A stretch of 64,000 nt of DNA from Bacteroidales bacterium H5 (GTDB lineage: Bacteria > Bacteroidota > Bacteroidia > Bacteroidales > Muribaculaceae), in contig DAAQ01000017.1 of the NCBI GenBank assembly GCA_001701225.1, forward strand, positions 12,248-76,247, written 5' to 3'. The notes beneath the pieces were generated by a model. It was not told the origin of the DNA, ran no database searches, and saw only the letters and a program-made list of their open reading frames with translations. The position numbers and the translations under genes are program-made. Below, one piece after another: positions 8,699 through 18,050 of this stretch. The first letter of the stretch is position 1. The number at the start of each line of letters is the position of its first letter.

Positions 8699-10177
8699 TC
8701 AAGGAGTAGGGATGTATGAGTCGCAATCCACTTCGGTGCCCGGGTCGGAGATGTCGTGGATTACGGTGTAGAGGAAAGTGACGAATCCGCGCATGAGCAT
8801 ATTGTGGCCCACGGGCGAGAGACCCATCACCGGCGGCATGAATGTACGGCCCGATGCCTTGATGGCAAACATGTTTATCTGCAGGGCTTCGGCGGCCACT
8901 TTCAGCGCCTCTTCGGTGCGGTGCATCCTGATGAGGCTCAGGATATATGCAAACGTGAAGCCTGGTTGCGACAGGCACTCGGCCGAATTGTCGGCACATG
9001 CCTTGGAACAGACATCTATGACGTGGGCGAAGAGCTCGCTGCGGAACAGTATTTCGGCTGCTGTCGAGGCGTCGGCGCTGTCGGGTACATGGTTGGCGAG
9101 ATATGCCTGGACTATGCGTGAGGCAAGCTCGATGTTGCCCTCGAGATACTCGTCGTGAGCCCACGAGATCAGCGTCCCCCCCGACTGGGCGAGCTGCTGC
9201 TCGTAGGTCTTCAGATAGGGGGCTGCACCCTCGGGGTTGAGCGATATGAGGAGGCCAAGCGGATTGCGCGTCACGGGATGGGTGTCGAGATATATCCTGA
9301 TACGCTCGACAGCCTCCTCGGCACGTCCCGTCTCGACCATCGCGCCGACAAGCACGCTCAGGTCCGACTCGATGGCCTGTGGGTTGGCCACCAGGGGCTC
9401 CATCAGCTCGATGATGCGGGCCATGTCGCGCCGCAGGGCATACATGGCCATCCCCTTGATGCGGATGGCCTCGACCGAGTCGGGATTGATGGCCAGGGCA
9501 TAGTCGGCCGACGAGAGTGCTGCCTCATGCTGCTCGGCGCGGTACTGCGCCCCAGCCAGACGCTCCCAGAAATCGAGCGTGAACGGCTCGAGCATGGTCA
9601 GCTCCTCGAACAGGGTCACGGCCTTGGCGGCGTCGCCAAGATCCTCGCAGCGGTTGGCATACTCATAGATGAATGTCTGCGGATACGAGCACTTGCTCTT
9701 GACGAGTGCGTAGTTATCCTCGACCCAGCCCAGCATATTGTTCTCGGCACAGAAATCGACAAGTTGTATCAGCTCCTCGTCGGCAAAATCGGTCGTCGCG
9801 GCCACTATCCCGTCCAGTCGGCGGCGTGTCTCGGCACTGTCTGTGGCGCCGTCGGCGCGCAGCTTGAGCAGTTCGTTGAGCACACCGCCGTTGCTGACGC
9901 GGCTGTTGAGCTCGGCGGCGGCCTCCATCTCGCCGAATGACGAGTAGAACCACGCCCGCCGGGTTGCCAGCGCCTGCGAGTCGGGATAGTGGCGCGCACC
10001 GTAGAGCAGCACCTCCATCTTGGCGATATAGTTGTCCATGTCTGACGAGTAGTCGTAGATCTCTATCAGGTCGGTCTCGTCGAAAAACGCCTCGGGGTTT
10101 CCGGCCTTGACCACCTCTGAGAGAAATTCCTCATAGAGGCTCTGACGCACGTCGTCGGCATTGTTGTTGTCGTCCAT
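8699..10177 (-). CDS. tetratricopeptide-repeat protein of unknown function
   Basis: A 492-residue cytoplasmic protein without signal peptide. After an acidic N-terminus (MDDNNNADDVRQSLYEEF) it consists of helical pairs of TPR type, for example AKAVTLFEELTMLEPFTLDF, HEAALSSADYALAINPDSVE and AEEAVERIRIYLDTHP. It starts 21 nt after the glnS stop on the same strand, so the two are probably one transcript. TPR proteins are scaffolds; no partner can be named from sequence. The pairing with glnS does not by itself point to a tRNA function. Confidence 0.75.
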   Translation of the reverse strand: MDDNNNADDVRQSLYEEFLSEVVKAGNPEAFFDETDLIEIYDYSSDMDNYIAKMEVLLYGARHYPDSQALATRRAWFYSSFGEMEAAAELNSRVSNGGVLNELLKLRADGATDSAETRRRLDGIVAATTDFADEELIQLVDFCAENNMLGWVEDNYALVKSKCSYPQTFIYEYANRCEDLGDAAKAVTLFEELTMLEPFTLDFWERLAGAQYRAEQHEAALSSADYALAINPDSVEAIRIKGMAMYALRRDMARIIELMEPLVANPQAIESDLSVLVGAMVETGRAEEAVERIRIYLDTHPVTRNPLGLLISLNPEGAAPYLKTYEQQLAQSGGTLISWAHDEYLEGNIELASRIVQAYLANHVPDSADASTAAEILFRSELFAHVIDVCSKACADNSAECLSQPGFTFAYILSLIRMHRTEEALKVAAEALQINMFAIKASGRTFMPPVMGLSPVGHNMLMRGFVTFLYTVIHDISDPGTEVDCDSYIPTP

Positions 10178-10198
10178 GCAGGGGGGTGGATGGGTTCT

Positions 10199-11905
10199 TT
10201 ACTTGTTCTTCTTCTCCCACGAGTCCTTCAGGGCTATGGTACGGTTGAATACCGGTGCCTCGGGGGTCGAGTCGGGGTCGAGGGTGAAATATCCGATGCG
10301 CTGGAACTGCAGGGGCACGCCGGGCTTGGCTATCTCCATGAGATAGGGCTCGACCTTGATGCCCTCTACAATCTTGAGCGAGTCGGGGTTGAGCATCTCG
10401 CGGAAATCGCGCTCGGTGTCTGCCGCAGGGTTCTCGACCGAGAAGAGGCGGTCATACATGCGTGCGGTGGCGTCGACGGCGGTGGCTGCGTTGACCCAGT
10501 GGAGGGTGCCCTTGACCTTGCGCTCGCTGCCGGGCAGCCCGCTGCGTGTCTCGGGGTCGTAGGTGCAGTATATCTCCTCGACATTGCCCTCGGCATCCTT
10601 CTTCACGCCGGTACACTTGACGATATACGCTCCCTTCAGGCGCACCTCGGCGTCGGGGGCCATGCGGAAATATTTCTTGGGGGGATTCTCCATGAAGTCG
10701 TCGCGCTCTATGTATATCTCGCGCGAGAAGGGCATCTTGTGCGTGCCGCTTCCGGGCTCCTCGGGGTTGTTGTCCATCTCCACGGTCTCTGTCTGGCCCT
10801 CGGGATAGTTGGTGATGACCACCTTGACGGGGTTTATCACGGCCATGCCTCGTGTGGCAACCTTGTTGAGGTCATCGCGCACGGCGTGCTCGAGCAGCGA
10901 TATGGAGTTCAGGGCCTCATATTTGGTATATCCGATGGCATTGATGAAGTTGCGTATGGCCCTGGGGGTGAATCCGCGGCGGCGCAGACCCGAGATGGTC
11001 GGCATGCGGGGGTCATCCCATCCGGCCACAAGTCCCTCCTTGACAAGCTGGAGCAGCTTGCGCTTCGACATCACGGTATATGTCAGGTTCAGGCGGTTGA
11101 ATTCGATCTGGCGGGGGCAGTAGCTCTCGTCGGCAAGCTCCTTGACAAAATACTCGTACAGCGGACGGTGTACCACAAACTCGAGCGTGCATATCGAGTG
11201 GGTCACACCCTCGAAATAGTCGCTCTGTCCGTGCGCGAAATCATACATCGGGTAGACCTTCCACGTGGTGCCGGTGCGGTGGTGCGGGGTCTTGATGATG
11301 CGGTACATGATGGGGTCGCGGAAATGCATGTTGGGGCTCGCCATGTCTATCTTGGCGCGCAGCACGCGGGCACCCTCGTCAAACTCGCCCGCGTTCATGC
11401 GCATGAACAGGTCGAGGTTCTCCTCGGGCGTGCGGTTGCGGTAGGGGCTCTCCTGTCCCGGCTCGGTGGGTGTGCCTTTCTGTGCGGCTATCTGCTCGGA
11501 GGTCTGGTCGTCGACATATGCCTTGCCCTCCTTGATGAGGCGCACGGCCAGGTCGAAGAGCTGGGGAAAATAGTCTGAGGCATAATACTCGCGGTCGCCC
11601 CAGTCGAAGCCGAGCCACTTGATGTCCTCGCGTATCGAGTCGACATACTCGACATCCTCCTTGACGGGATTGGTGTCGTCGAAGCGCAGGTTGCAGGTGC
11701 CTCCGAATTTCTCGGCGATGCCGAAATCCATGCAGATGGCCTTGGCATGGCCTATGTGAAGGTAGCCGTTGGGCTCGGGCGGAAAACGGGTGTTGAGTCG
11801 GCCTCCGTTCTTGCCCTCGGCAAGGTCTTTGGCCACGATCTCTTCAACAAAGTTGAGTCCCTTGGTCTCGGGAGCTGCGGCGTTGGTTGCGTTGTTGGTG
11901 TCCAT
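10199..11905 (-). CDS. glnS: glutaminyl-tRNA synthetase
   Basis: A 568-residue class I synthetase that charges tRNA-Gln. The ATP-binding HIGH signature is at residues 50-53 within PEPNGYLHIGHAK, and the second signature is VMSKRKLL. The C-terminal beta-barrel anticodon-binding part is present to ...FNRTIALKDSWEKKN. The frame is open seven codons further upstream, but the promoter places the start at MDTNNATNAAAP. The TPR gene follows. A tRNA-Gln(CTG) gene, one of its substrates, lies about 4.8 kb away. Confidence 0.95.
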   Translation of the reverse strand: MDTNNATNAAAPETKGLNFVEEIVAKDLAEGKNGGRLNTRFPPEPNGYLHIGHAKAICMDFGIAEKFGGTCNLRFDDTNPVKEDVEYVDSIREDIKWLGFDWGDREYYASDYFPQLFDLAVRLIKEGKAYVDDQTSEQIAAQKGTPTEPGQESPYRNRTPEENLDLFMRMNAGEFDEGARVLRAKIDMASPNMHFRDPIMYRIIKTPHHRTGTTWKVYPMYDFAHGQSDYFEGVTHSICTLEFVVHRPLYEYFVKELADESYCPRQIEFNRLNLTYTVMSKRKLLQLVKEGLVAGWDDPRMPTISGLRRRGFTPRAIRNFINAIGYTKYEALNSISLLEHAVRDDLNKVATRGMAVINPVKVVITNYPEGQTETVEMDNNPEEPGSGTHKMPFSREIYIERDDFMENPPKKYFRMAPDAEVRLKGAYIVKCTGVKKDAEGNVEEIYCTYDPETRSGLPGSERKVKGTLHWVNAATAVDATARMYDRLFSVENPAADTERDFREMLNPDSLKIVEGIKVEPYLMEIAKPGVPLQFQRIGYFTLDPDSTPEAPVFNRTIALKDSWEKKNK

Positions 11906-11925
11906 ATAGATATGTGATGAAAACA

Positions 11926-11959
11926 CAAAGTTAGTCAGAATTTTCCAAATATCCCCAAA
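11926..11959 (-). promoter_or_regulatory. glnS promoter
   Basis: On the minus strand TTTG, 22 nt, TAACTTTG. The predicted start near 11922 gives a leader of about 17 nt and supports the internal ATG at 11905. Confidence 0.55.
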
Positions 11960-11975
11960 CAGCGGGCCAAATTAT

Positions 11976-12617
11976 TCAGCCCCACATGTCGATGACGGCT
12001 GTTACGAGTCCGACGGCACCCATTATGAGGATTACGGCGGCCAGGATGCGGTTGAGCAGCCACATCGAGCGCAGGTTGAAGTGCGACCTCACACGGTCTA
12101 CGAACCATGTCACGCCAAACCACCACAGCAGCGCGCCGCCGAAGATGGCCAGATACCCTGCGACATAATGATAGGCCATGAATTCGGGCGCCAGGAAGCT
12201 GAACCGTGCGAACAGGCCGATGATGAGGAAGAGTATCAGCGGGTTTGAGAATGTGAACAGGAAGCCGGTGGCAAAGTCGGGCCAGTAGCCGTGGGTGGTC
12301 ACACGCCCCTTGGCCAATGCTCTCGACGGGTTGGAGACAAACAGATAGCCGGCGTAGACCGCCAGCACCACCGAGCCTATCAGCTGCAGCAGGCTCTGAT
12401 GGCTCTCGATGAAGTCGGTGACAAACGAGAGCCCCAGCCCCGTCAGCAGGCAGTAGATGAGGTCGCTGAGTCCCGCGCCTATGCCGGTGCAGAATGCCGC
12501 CCAGCGTCCGCGGCTCAACGTTCTCTGAATCACAAGCATCCCTATCGGTCCCATCGGGGCCGACACAAGGAGTCCTATCAGAAGGCCCCTGAGTATGATG
12601 GCTGGCAAGTGAATCAT
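11976..12617 (-). CDS. LysE/RhtB family exporter
   Basis: A 213-residue polytopic membrane protein. It begins MIHLPAIILRGLLIGLLVSA and carries the N-terminal family signature SAPMGPIGMLVIQRTLSRG, followed by about six helices, including FTFSNPLILFLIIGLF. The LysE/RhtB family exports amino acids or similar small molecules; the substrate here is unknown. The frame is open 14 codons upstream, but the promoter -7 box ends 6 nt before the ATG at 12617, which fixes this start and predicts a leader of only about 3 nt. Confidence 0.85.
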   Translation of the reverse strand: MIHLPAIILRGLLIGLLVSAPMGPIGMLVIQRTLSRGRWAAFCTGIGAGLSDLIYCLLTGLGLSFVTDFIESHQSLLQLIGSVVLAVYAGYLFVSNPSRALAKGRVTTHGYWPDFATGFLFTFSNPLILFLIIGLFARFSFLAPEFMAYHYVAGYLAIFGGALLWWFGVTWFVDRVRSHFNLRSMWLLNRILAAVILIMGAVGLVTAVIDMWG

Positions 12618-12623
12618 AATCTG

Positions 12624-12654
12624 CAAAATTACAAAACATTTTCCTAAAGCCAAA
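12624..12654 (-). promoter_or_regulatory. promoter of the LysE-family gene
   Basis: On the minus strand TTTG, exactly 19 nt, TAATTTTG: near-consensus. The box ends 6 nt from the start codon, so the message is predicted to be almost leaderless. Confidence 0.7.
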
Positions 12655-12724
12655 AACAAATTGCATCCCTCCCCCCGGTGAGGCCCCGAATCACGCCATA
12701 TCTACATGAGGGTGTTGCAGAACC

Positions 12725-12940
12725 TTCATACTAAAAAAGCGCCCCGCGGGGCACCACGCACACCTCCTATGTGCCGCGACCCCCGTGCGGGGGCCGTAGA
12801 CCACACATAATCCCATACCTCGGGGCAAGCCCCGAGGCTATTGAGACCACGCCCCGCATCCGCGGGGCCCCATTGTCCTTGCGGGCTCGATATGGGGCTT
12901 CCCTCATATCGCCGTCTCGTGGCCGGGGCATTATACGGCT
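12725..12940. repeat. GC-rich palindromic intergenic repeat (copy A)
   Basis: The 468-bp gap before the peptidase holds a run of short GC palindromes (GCCCCGCGGGGC, CCTCGGGG with CCCCGAGG, CCCCCGTGCGGGGG). Its segment 12881-12914 is, in reverse complement, nearly identical to 57869-57905 (GATATG, one mismatch, GGGAAGCCCCATATCGAGCC), and the block near 12770 resembles 56390-56415. It belongs to a dispersed repeat family of this genome. No gene is visible in it. Confidence 0.65.
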
Positions 12941-12998
12941 GCACACATGATATTGTTACTCTGAAATTTAGAAAATCGTAAAAAAGTCGTAAAAAAAG

Positions 12999-13029
12999 TT
13001 GTGAATATAAAAAAGAATGTATACATTTG
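12999..13029 (+). promoter_or_regulatory. promoter of the C25 peptidase gene
   Basis: TTG, 20 nt, TACATTTG. The start is predicted near 13033, leaving a leader of about 53 nt before the ATG at 13086 and excluding the earlier in-frame codon at 13017, which lies in the promoter. Confidence 0.6.
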
Positions 13030-13085
13030 CGAACGATAGTTTGCTGCAGCTTCAACCTATTGTTTTATTAACCTCATTGCTAAAC

Positions 13086-15521
13086 ATGAAACAGCATCTA
13101 ATTGTAAGCATCATTTTGTTCTTATCACTTTTCCCGGCATTTGAATGCAACGCTTACAACGTATTCGTCACGGAAACAGGAGAAATGATAGAATCCGAGA
13201 CCTTGCCGACATGCAAGCAGTCTCTTGAGAAGGTAGAGAATCGTTATCGTGTAACCTACACGTTCGATACTCTCGTTGTTGTGCACGACGATATTTTCGA
13301 AGGTAAAAAGTATTTTGCCCTTCCCGGTTTCGGATTGTCTGAGGACTCAGGCTATGCTGCAACTTTGGGAGGGAAAAGGCAGTTCACCCTGGATGATATG
13401 GCGATATGTGAGGTGACAGGTATAAGTGTCGATTTTGCTGATTACCAGTCTTGGGATTATTCCCCCGCCCGTCCTCCGTTGTTGAATAGCTCAGACGAGC
13501 GGCTGACAGCCGAAGATATAACCCCCATTAGCGAAACAGACGCTTTTCTACCCGAAGTCCCGGTGGATATGCTGGATGTTTCATATTACAGAGGGTATCC
13601 TATTACCAATATCCTTATCTCGCCTATACAATATAATTCAAAGACCAAGACGGTACGAATAAACAAGCGCATATCTTTCTTTATAGATGAATTGGAGATA
13701 GATGCTCTAAGTAATGACCGATTGAGCGGAGAGATTGCAAACGATGACATGACACTTGAAACGACAGTATGGGATCTCTTAATGATGGAGAAAGATTTTA
13801 AAGATACAAAAGAAACATATCCCATTGACAGGCACTATCTGATAGTGACATCTTCCACTTTCATGAATCAGGTCAATAAATTTGCGGAATGGAAGCGTAA
13901 GATGGGTTATACTGTCGAGATAGCTTCAAAAGATCAGTGGAGCAGTTCTGAGATTAAAGAGACAATCAAGGCTTGCTTTGAACAGAGAGGAAATCTGTAC
14001 TATGTGCTTTTGGTCGGTGATGTGACTACCGTTCCTCCATGCAATAGCCGCTGTGAACATCCGTATTCTCGCTCATTTTTCTTGACCGATGTCCCTTATT
14101 CTTGTTTGGATGGAGAGGATGACTTTTATCCTGACATTTACTTAGGCAGGATACCCGCTTCAACCGAGGCGGAGGCCACCGCTGCGTTTGATAAGATTAT
14201 TGCCTATGAGAAAGATCCGTCATTTGGTGAAAAACGGAGTAAGGCTATCTGTTCTTCTTATTTTCAAGACAAGAAACCCAAAGATGGAATAGAAGACAGA
14301 GGATTTGTTTTTATAACCGAAAGGATTTACAACTATCTTCGTACTCCCTATAATGACGTAGAACGTATTTATTATGCTTCACCGAGTGTTTCTCCTTTAA
14401 AGTGGTCATCTCAATATGGCTCAGGAGCTCCCGTTCCGGATTATTTGCGCCGTCCTAATTTCAATTGGGACGGTGATAAGAATGATATTATAGATGCTAT
14501 TAATTCGGGTTGCAATCTCTTCTATCACAGAGACCATGGGGGATATATCGGATGGGAAAATCCGGGGATTAATTCCAGTGACTTGACTTCATTGAATAAC
14601 AATAGATACCCTATTGTGCTGAGTATAGATTGCAATGTCGGGAACTTTAAAAGTCCTGACTATTTCGGCCGGAAGTTATTGGGGCTGAAGAATGCCGGTG
14701 CTGCTACAGTTGTGGCAGCTGTAGAGGTGTCGTATAGCGGGAGAAATGATGCGTTCGTCTCGGGAATGATTGATGCAATATGGCCAAGTCCGGGACTGTC
14801 ATATACGTACGGAGACTACCATTACAATAAAAACGAAGAGTTGACCGCACAGTGCGTTGGAGAGATGATAGTACAGGGCATGAACCGTGTGGATGAAAGT
14901 TATTCATACAAAAAGTCTGATGGAAAATATAGGCTTTATGACACTGATAAGGCTCAAAAAGACCTGTACCATTGCCTTGGAGACCCGAGTCTGTCGCTTT
15001 TTTATAATCCCGAGACGCCTACCAGTGATGTTGCATATTCGGCTATCCATGATGGCGATCGTCTCATTATATCCGGGCTTAACAGACGGTGTAATATCTC
15101 GTTTTATAATGAGACAACCGGTGTTTCAAGAAGATTTAGTGGATTTGGAGCCGAATTCGCATGCCAGAATACAGACAACGTGAGTGTCATCATATCGAAG
15201 CCGGGGTATAAACCGATTATCAGGAGTAAATTTGATTATACTAATCTCTCGAATAATATAAAATCCGTAACGTTTGCTTCAGGAGAAATCATCATCAAAT
15301 TATGCGATGATTTTGATTTCCGCAAGGCGGCAAATTTAACCATCATATATTGTCGGACGAATTACCCTCTCCCCTCCTCCCAACCTATCATAGAGGGGAA
15401 TTATGTATATACATTTAAAATACCTGCCGGTGTAGTAGGATCTGCAGGAGGGGAGATGCATATGGTGACAATTCGAGATGGTGATAAAATATTGGACTAT
15501 GTAAAATTACCAGTAAAATAA
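13086..15521 (+). CDS. gingipain-like C25 cysteine peptidase, secreted
   Basis: An 811-residue protein with signal peptide MKQHLIVSIILFLSLFPAFECNA, a pro-region of about 220 residues, a C25 catalytic domain (about 250-640) and a C-terminal beta-sandwich. The likely catalytic pair is His484 in YHRDHGG and Cys516 in SIDCNVGNF, a spacing like that in gingipains. No type IX sorting domain is seen at the very end (ILDYVKLPVK), so its anchoring is unclear. Codons are distinctly AT-rich (many AAT, ATT, GAT) compared with the GC-rich neighbours, suggesting recent acquisition. The BspA-like gene follows after 6 nt. Confidence 0.85.
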   Translation: MKQHLIVSIILFLSLFPAFECNAYNVFVTETGEMIESETLPTCKQSLEKVENRYRVTYTFDTLVVVHDDIFEGKKYFALPGFGLSEDSGYAATLGGKRQFTLDDMAICEVTGISVDFADYQSWDYSPARPPLLNSSDERLTAEDITPISETDAFLPEVPVDMLDVSYYRGYPITNILISPIQYNSKTKTVRINKRISFFIDELEIDALSNDRLSGEIANDDMTLETTVWDLLMMEKDFKDTKETYPIDRHYLIVTSSTFMNQVNKFAEWKRKMGYTVEIASKDQWSSSEIKETIKACFEQRGNLYYVLLVGDVTTVPPCNSRCEHPYSRSFFLTDVPYSCLDGEDDFYPDIYLGRIPASTEAEATAAFDKIIAYEKDPSFGEKRSKAICSSYFQDKKPKDGIEDRGFVFITERIYNYLRTPYNDVERIYYASPSVSPLKWSSQYGSGAPVPDYLRRPNFNWDGDKNDIIDAINSGCNLFYHRDHGGYIGWENPGINSSDLTSLNNNRYPIVLSIDCNVGNFKSPDYFGRKLLGLKNAGAATVVAAVEVSYSGRNDAFVSGMIDAIWPSPGLSYTYGDYHYNKNEELTAQCVGEMIVQGMNRVDESYSYKKSDGKYRLYDTDKAQKDLYHCLGDPSLSLFYNPETPTSDVAYSAIHDGDRLIISGLNRRCNISFYNETTGVSRRFSGFGAEFACQNTDNVSVIISKPGYKPIIRSKFDYTNLSNNIKSVTFASGEIIIKLCDDFDFRKAANLTIIYCRTNYPLPSSQPIIEGNYVYTFKIPAGVVGSAGGEMHMVTIRDGDKILDYVKLPVK

Positions 15522-15527
15522 ACTACA

Positions 15528-16595
15528 ATGAGACAATTGTTATTTTTATTTTGTTTCCTGCTGGCGGCTGTGCTGGCGGGAAGGGCTCAGGATATGTATC
15601 CTGGATGGCCTGTCCCGGAAGGAGAGTATGAAGTATACATTGAGCCTGATTTCAATGTAGATGGCATATACTATTGCATCCTACCTGAGCGTGACCATGA
15701 GGTCGGAGTGATGAACAACCACCCGTTGGGGATATGTGTTTCGTGTGATTTGTCAGAATATTTCGAAGGTCTTGGATGGTATGTCTCTGATACATATTCG
15801 GGCGACGTGACGGTTCCCTCGACCGTTACGCATGACGGAGAGACCTATCGCGTGACAATGGTGATGTATGGCGCATTCGCCAAGTCGACTGGGTTGCGGT
15901 CTGTGACTCTGCCCGAGTCTGTCACCGAGATGCGTCCGGGTGCTTTCGCGGCATGTACGTCGCTGACATCGGTCACATTTCCCTCGTCGATACGTCGGCT
16001 GCCCGATGCAACCTTTTTGGGATGCACCGGCATAAGGACTCTCGACCTGAGCAGGTTTGAGGATGTGTGGGATTATGCCATAACAGGTTGTACGAAATTC
16101 GAGACTCTCATTATCTCGGGAGCTGAGCATGAGTTTTGTACGCTTTCGTGTCGTTGGCGCACGAGATTGGTCATGGGCGTAGAGACGGAGATGATAGGGA
16201 GTATTAAGGATGTCTATGTTGTGCGTCCCGAGGCGGCGGATGTTGATTGTGGATATTACGAGCCGTTCCTTGAGTCTGAGCTCGCCTCGGCTACCCTGCA
16301 TGTGCCGGAGGGGTGTGCCGACAGGTTCAGGCAGTCGGAGTCGTGGGGCAAGTTCGCCAATATTGTCGAGGGTGCATACTCGGGCATATCCGACAAGGCG
16401 GTCACCCCCGCCGATGTCGTGAGGTGTGTCGAGGGGGGCCTGTCGTTTGGCGGCGGTGATGCCCCGGCCCGTGTCTACGATGTGTCGGGACATCAGGTGG
16501 GAGTGCTCTCGGCCTCCAGTCCCGAGCTTCGCCTGCCACGTGGCATATATCTGGTGTCGACATCGGGCGCGACGGTGAAAGTGGTTGTGAGATAG
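15528..16595 (+). CDS. BspA-type leucine-rich repeat protein with type IX-like sorting domain
   Basis: A 355-residue exported protein (signal peptide MRQLLFLFCFLLAAVLAGRA). The centre has BspA-type repeats, for example LRSVTLPESVTEMRPGAF and LTSVTFPSSIRRLP. The final 55 residues (ARVYDVSGHQVGVL, then LPRGIYLVSTSGATVKVVVR) form a sorting domain like that of the amylase. BspA-type repeats mediate binding to host or microbial surfaces. It probably shares a transcript with the C25 peptidase. The first quarter is AT-rich like the peptidase gene; the rest has backbone composition, so the composition border runs inside this gene. Confidence 0.82.
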   Translation: MRQLLFLFCFLLAAVLAGRAQDMYPGWPVPEGEYEVYIEPDFNVDGIYYCILPERDHEVGVMNNHPLGICVSCDLSEYFEGLGWYVSDTYSGDVTVPSTVTHDGETYRVTMVMYGAFAKSTGLRSVTLPESVTEMRPGAFAACTSLTSVTFPSSIRRLPDATFLGCTGIRTLDLSRFEDVWDYAITGCTKFETLIISGAEHEFCTLSCRWRTRLVMGVETEMIGSIKDVYVVRPEAADVDCGYYEPFLESELASATLHVPEGCADRFRQSESWGKFANIVEGAYSGISDKAVTPADVVRCVEGGLSFGGGDAPARVYDVSGHQVGVLSASSPELRLPRGIYLVSTSGATVKVVVR

Positions 16596-16656
16596 TCCAC
16601 TGCATACCGGCGGCTATGAGGCCGGGTAAATTTTTTGTGAAAAAAGTACAAAAAAA

Positions 16657-16688
16657 TTTGCACGGGTCAAAAATAGTTCCTACCTTTG
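16657..16688 (+). promoter_or_regulatory. promoter of tRNA-Gln
   Basis: TTTG, 20 nt, TACCTTTG, ending about 40 nt before the tRNA. This implies a short 5' leader removed by RNase P. Confidence 0.7.
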
Positions 16689-16728
16689 CATCGTCAAAAC
16701 GGAAACACCCCCGGTTGACACTTAAGAT

Positions 16729-16799
16729 TGCCTTGTGGTGTAATGGTAGCACGTCGGATTCTGGTTCCGCCTGTGAGGGTTCGAATCCTTCCAAGGCAA
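16729..16799 (+). tRNA. tRNA-Gln (anticodon CTG)
   Basis: A 71-nt cloverleaf. The acceptor stem TGCCTTG pairs with CAAGGCA, starting with the U1-A72 pair typical of glutamine tRNAs. The D-arm contains GTAATGGTAGC. The anticodon loop is TTCTGGT with CTG at 16761-16763, and the T-loop is TTCGAAT. The discriminator is A and CCA is not encoded. The anticodon stem has one mismatch at its top. It reads CAG codons, which are frequent in this GC-rich backbone. Confidence 0.92.
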
Positions 16800-16807
16800 C
16801 AAAAACA

Positions 16808-16845
16808 AATCGTCTAATCGGCCATAGATTAGGCGATTTTCTTTT
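16808..16845 (+). terminator. intrinsic terminator after tRNA-Gln
   Basis: AATCGTCTAATC and GATTAGGCGATT form a 12-bp stem with one G-U pair and a 7-nt loop, followed by a T-rich tract. It ends the tRNA transcript before the chromate transporter genes. Confidence 0.8.
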
Positions 16846-16865
16846 TTCAGGTATCTTTCATCACG

Positions 16866-17477
16866 ATGAATAATCTTTACATCCAACTGTTCCTGTCGTT
16901 TTTCAAGATAGGTGCGTTCACCTTTGGCGGGGGATGGGCCATGATCTCGATTATCGAGAAGGAGATTGTCGACCGCAAGGGATGGATTGAGCGCGAGGAG
17001 TTCCTCGACCTGCTGGCGGTGGCCCAGTCGCTGCCGGGCATCCTGGCCGTCAATATCTCGGTTGCGGTCGGCGACAAGCTGCGCGGCATGCGTGGCGCTA
17101 CGGCGGCTGCGCTCGGCACCATATTGCCCTCGTTCCTCATCATACTGTGCATCGCCATCTTCCTGACCCCCGACCTCATCAAGAACAACGAGACCCTGTC
17201 GGCCATCTTCAAGGGTGTGCGTCCGGCGGTGGTGGCGCTCATCATCGCTCCTGTCATCTCGTCGGCCCGTGCCGCCGGGATAGGGTGGAAGACGGTGTGG
17301 ATACCTGTGGTGGTGGCCCTGCTGATATGGTCGAGGCTCCCGGTGGTCTCGAATCCCATCCTGTATATAGTGCTGGGAGGCGCGGGCGGATGGTGGTGGT
17401 TCACGCGCCATCTCAAGGCCCTGCACCGCGTGGAGGCCGAAATCAAGTCTGACGATAAAAAAGAACTCGACAAATGA
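16866..17477 (+). CDS. chromate transporter, N-terminal half-type subunit
   Basis: A 203-residue membrane protein of the short CHR family. It begins with the family signature FFKIGAFTFGGGWAMISIIEKEIVD and continues with LLAVAQSLPGILAVNISVAVG. In other bacteria the two halves are fused into one ChrA; here they are separate genes, a known arrangement (short-chain CHR pairs). It is expected to form a heterodimer with the next product in the inner membrane and move chromate or a similar oxyanion; the real substrate is not readable. Its stop overlaps the next start (ATGA, 4 nt). Confidence 0.9.
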   Translation: MNNLYIQLFLSFFKIGAFTFGGGWAMISIIEKEIVDRKGWIEREEFLDLLAVAQSLPGILAVNISVAVGDKLRGMRGATAAALGTILPSFLIILCIAIFLTPDLIKNNETLSAIFKGVRPAVVALIIAPVISSARAAGIGWKTVWIPVVVALLIWSRLPVVSNPILYIVLGGAGGWWWFTRHLKALHRVEAEIKSDDKKELDK

Positions 17478-18046
17478 TATATCTCCGTCTCATCTGGGCC
17501 TATCTCAAGATAGGGCTCTTCGGTTTCGGCGGGGGCTATGCCATGCTTGCCCTCATCGAGCGCGAGATTGTCGGCCCGGGGTGGATCACCGAACAGATGT
17601 TCACCGACATCGTGGCCATCTCGCAGATGACACCGGGCCCCATCGGCATCAACTCTGCCACCTATATAGGATATGTGGCGCCGGGGGTGTCGTCGCCCGC
17701 GCTCGCGGGGCCGCTGTTCGGCATCCTGGGCTCGCTGATATGCACCCTTGTTGTGGTGTTGCCGTCGTTCGTGCTCGTGGCCTATACCAGCCACCTGATA
17801 CGCCGCCACAGGGACAGCGCCGTGGTCAAGGGTATATTCGCCGGACTGCGCCCCGTGGTCGTGGGGCTCATAGCCTCGGCCGCGATGCTGCTGATGAATG
17901 CCGCCAATTTCGGCGAACAGACGGCACAGGTGGTGTGGAGCATCGCCCTGTGCGCGGTGGCGTTCGTGCTTGTCTACTGGGTGAAGTGGCACCCCATCCT
18001 CATAATCTGTCTTGCCGGCGTGGCCGGATATTTCATTTACATCTGA
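17474..18046 (+). CDS. chromate transporter, C-terminal half-type subunit
   Basis: A 190-residue partner of the preceding gene, with the parallel motifs YLKIGLFGFGGGYAMLALIE and ISQMTPGPIGINSATYIGY, then four or five hydrophobic helices. Translation is coupled by the ATGA overlap. folC starts 4 nt after its stop, so the pair is in a run of closely packed plus-strand genes whose products have unrelated jobs. Confidence 0.9.
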   Translation: MIYLRLIWAYLKIGLFGFGGGYAMLALIEREIVGPGWITEQMFTDIVAISQMTPGPIGINSATYIGYVAPGVSSPALAGPLFGILGSLICTLVVVLPSFVLVAYTSHLIRRHRDSAVVKGIFAGLRPVVVGLIASAAMLLMNAANFGEQTAQVVWSIALCAVAFVLVYWVKWHPILIICLAGVAGYFIYI

Positions 18047-18050
18047 CGTC

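Noticed and set aside
13017..13085. Earlier start of the C25 peptidase
   Set aside because: The in-frame codon at 13017 lies within the promoter boxes, and the ATG at 13086 starts a clean signal peptide.
16866..18046. Frameshifted single chrA gene
   Set aside because: The two halves each carry their own start, the family signature KIG-F-FGGG and a proper 4-nt stop/start overlap. Split chromate transporters are a known normal form.
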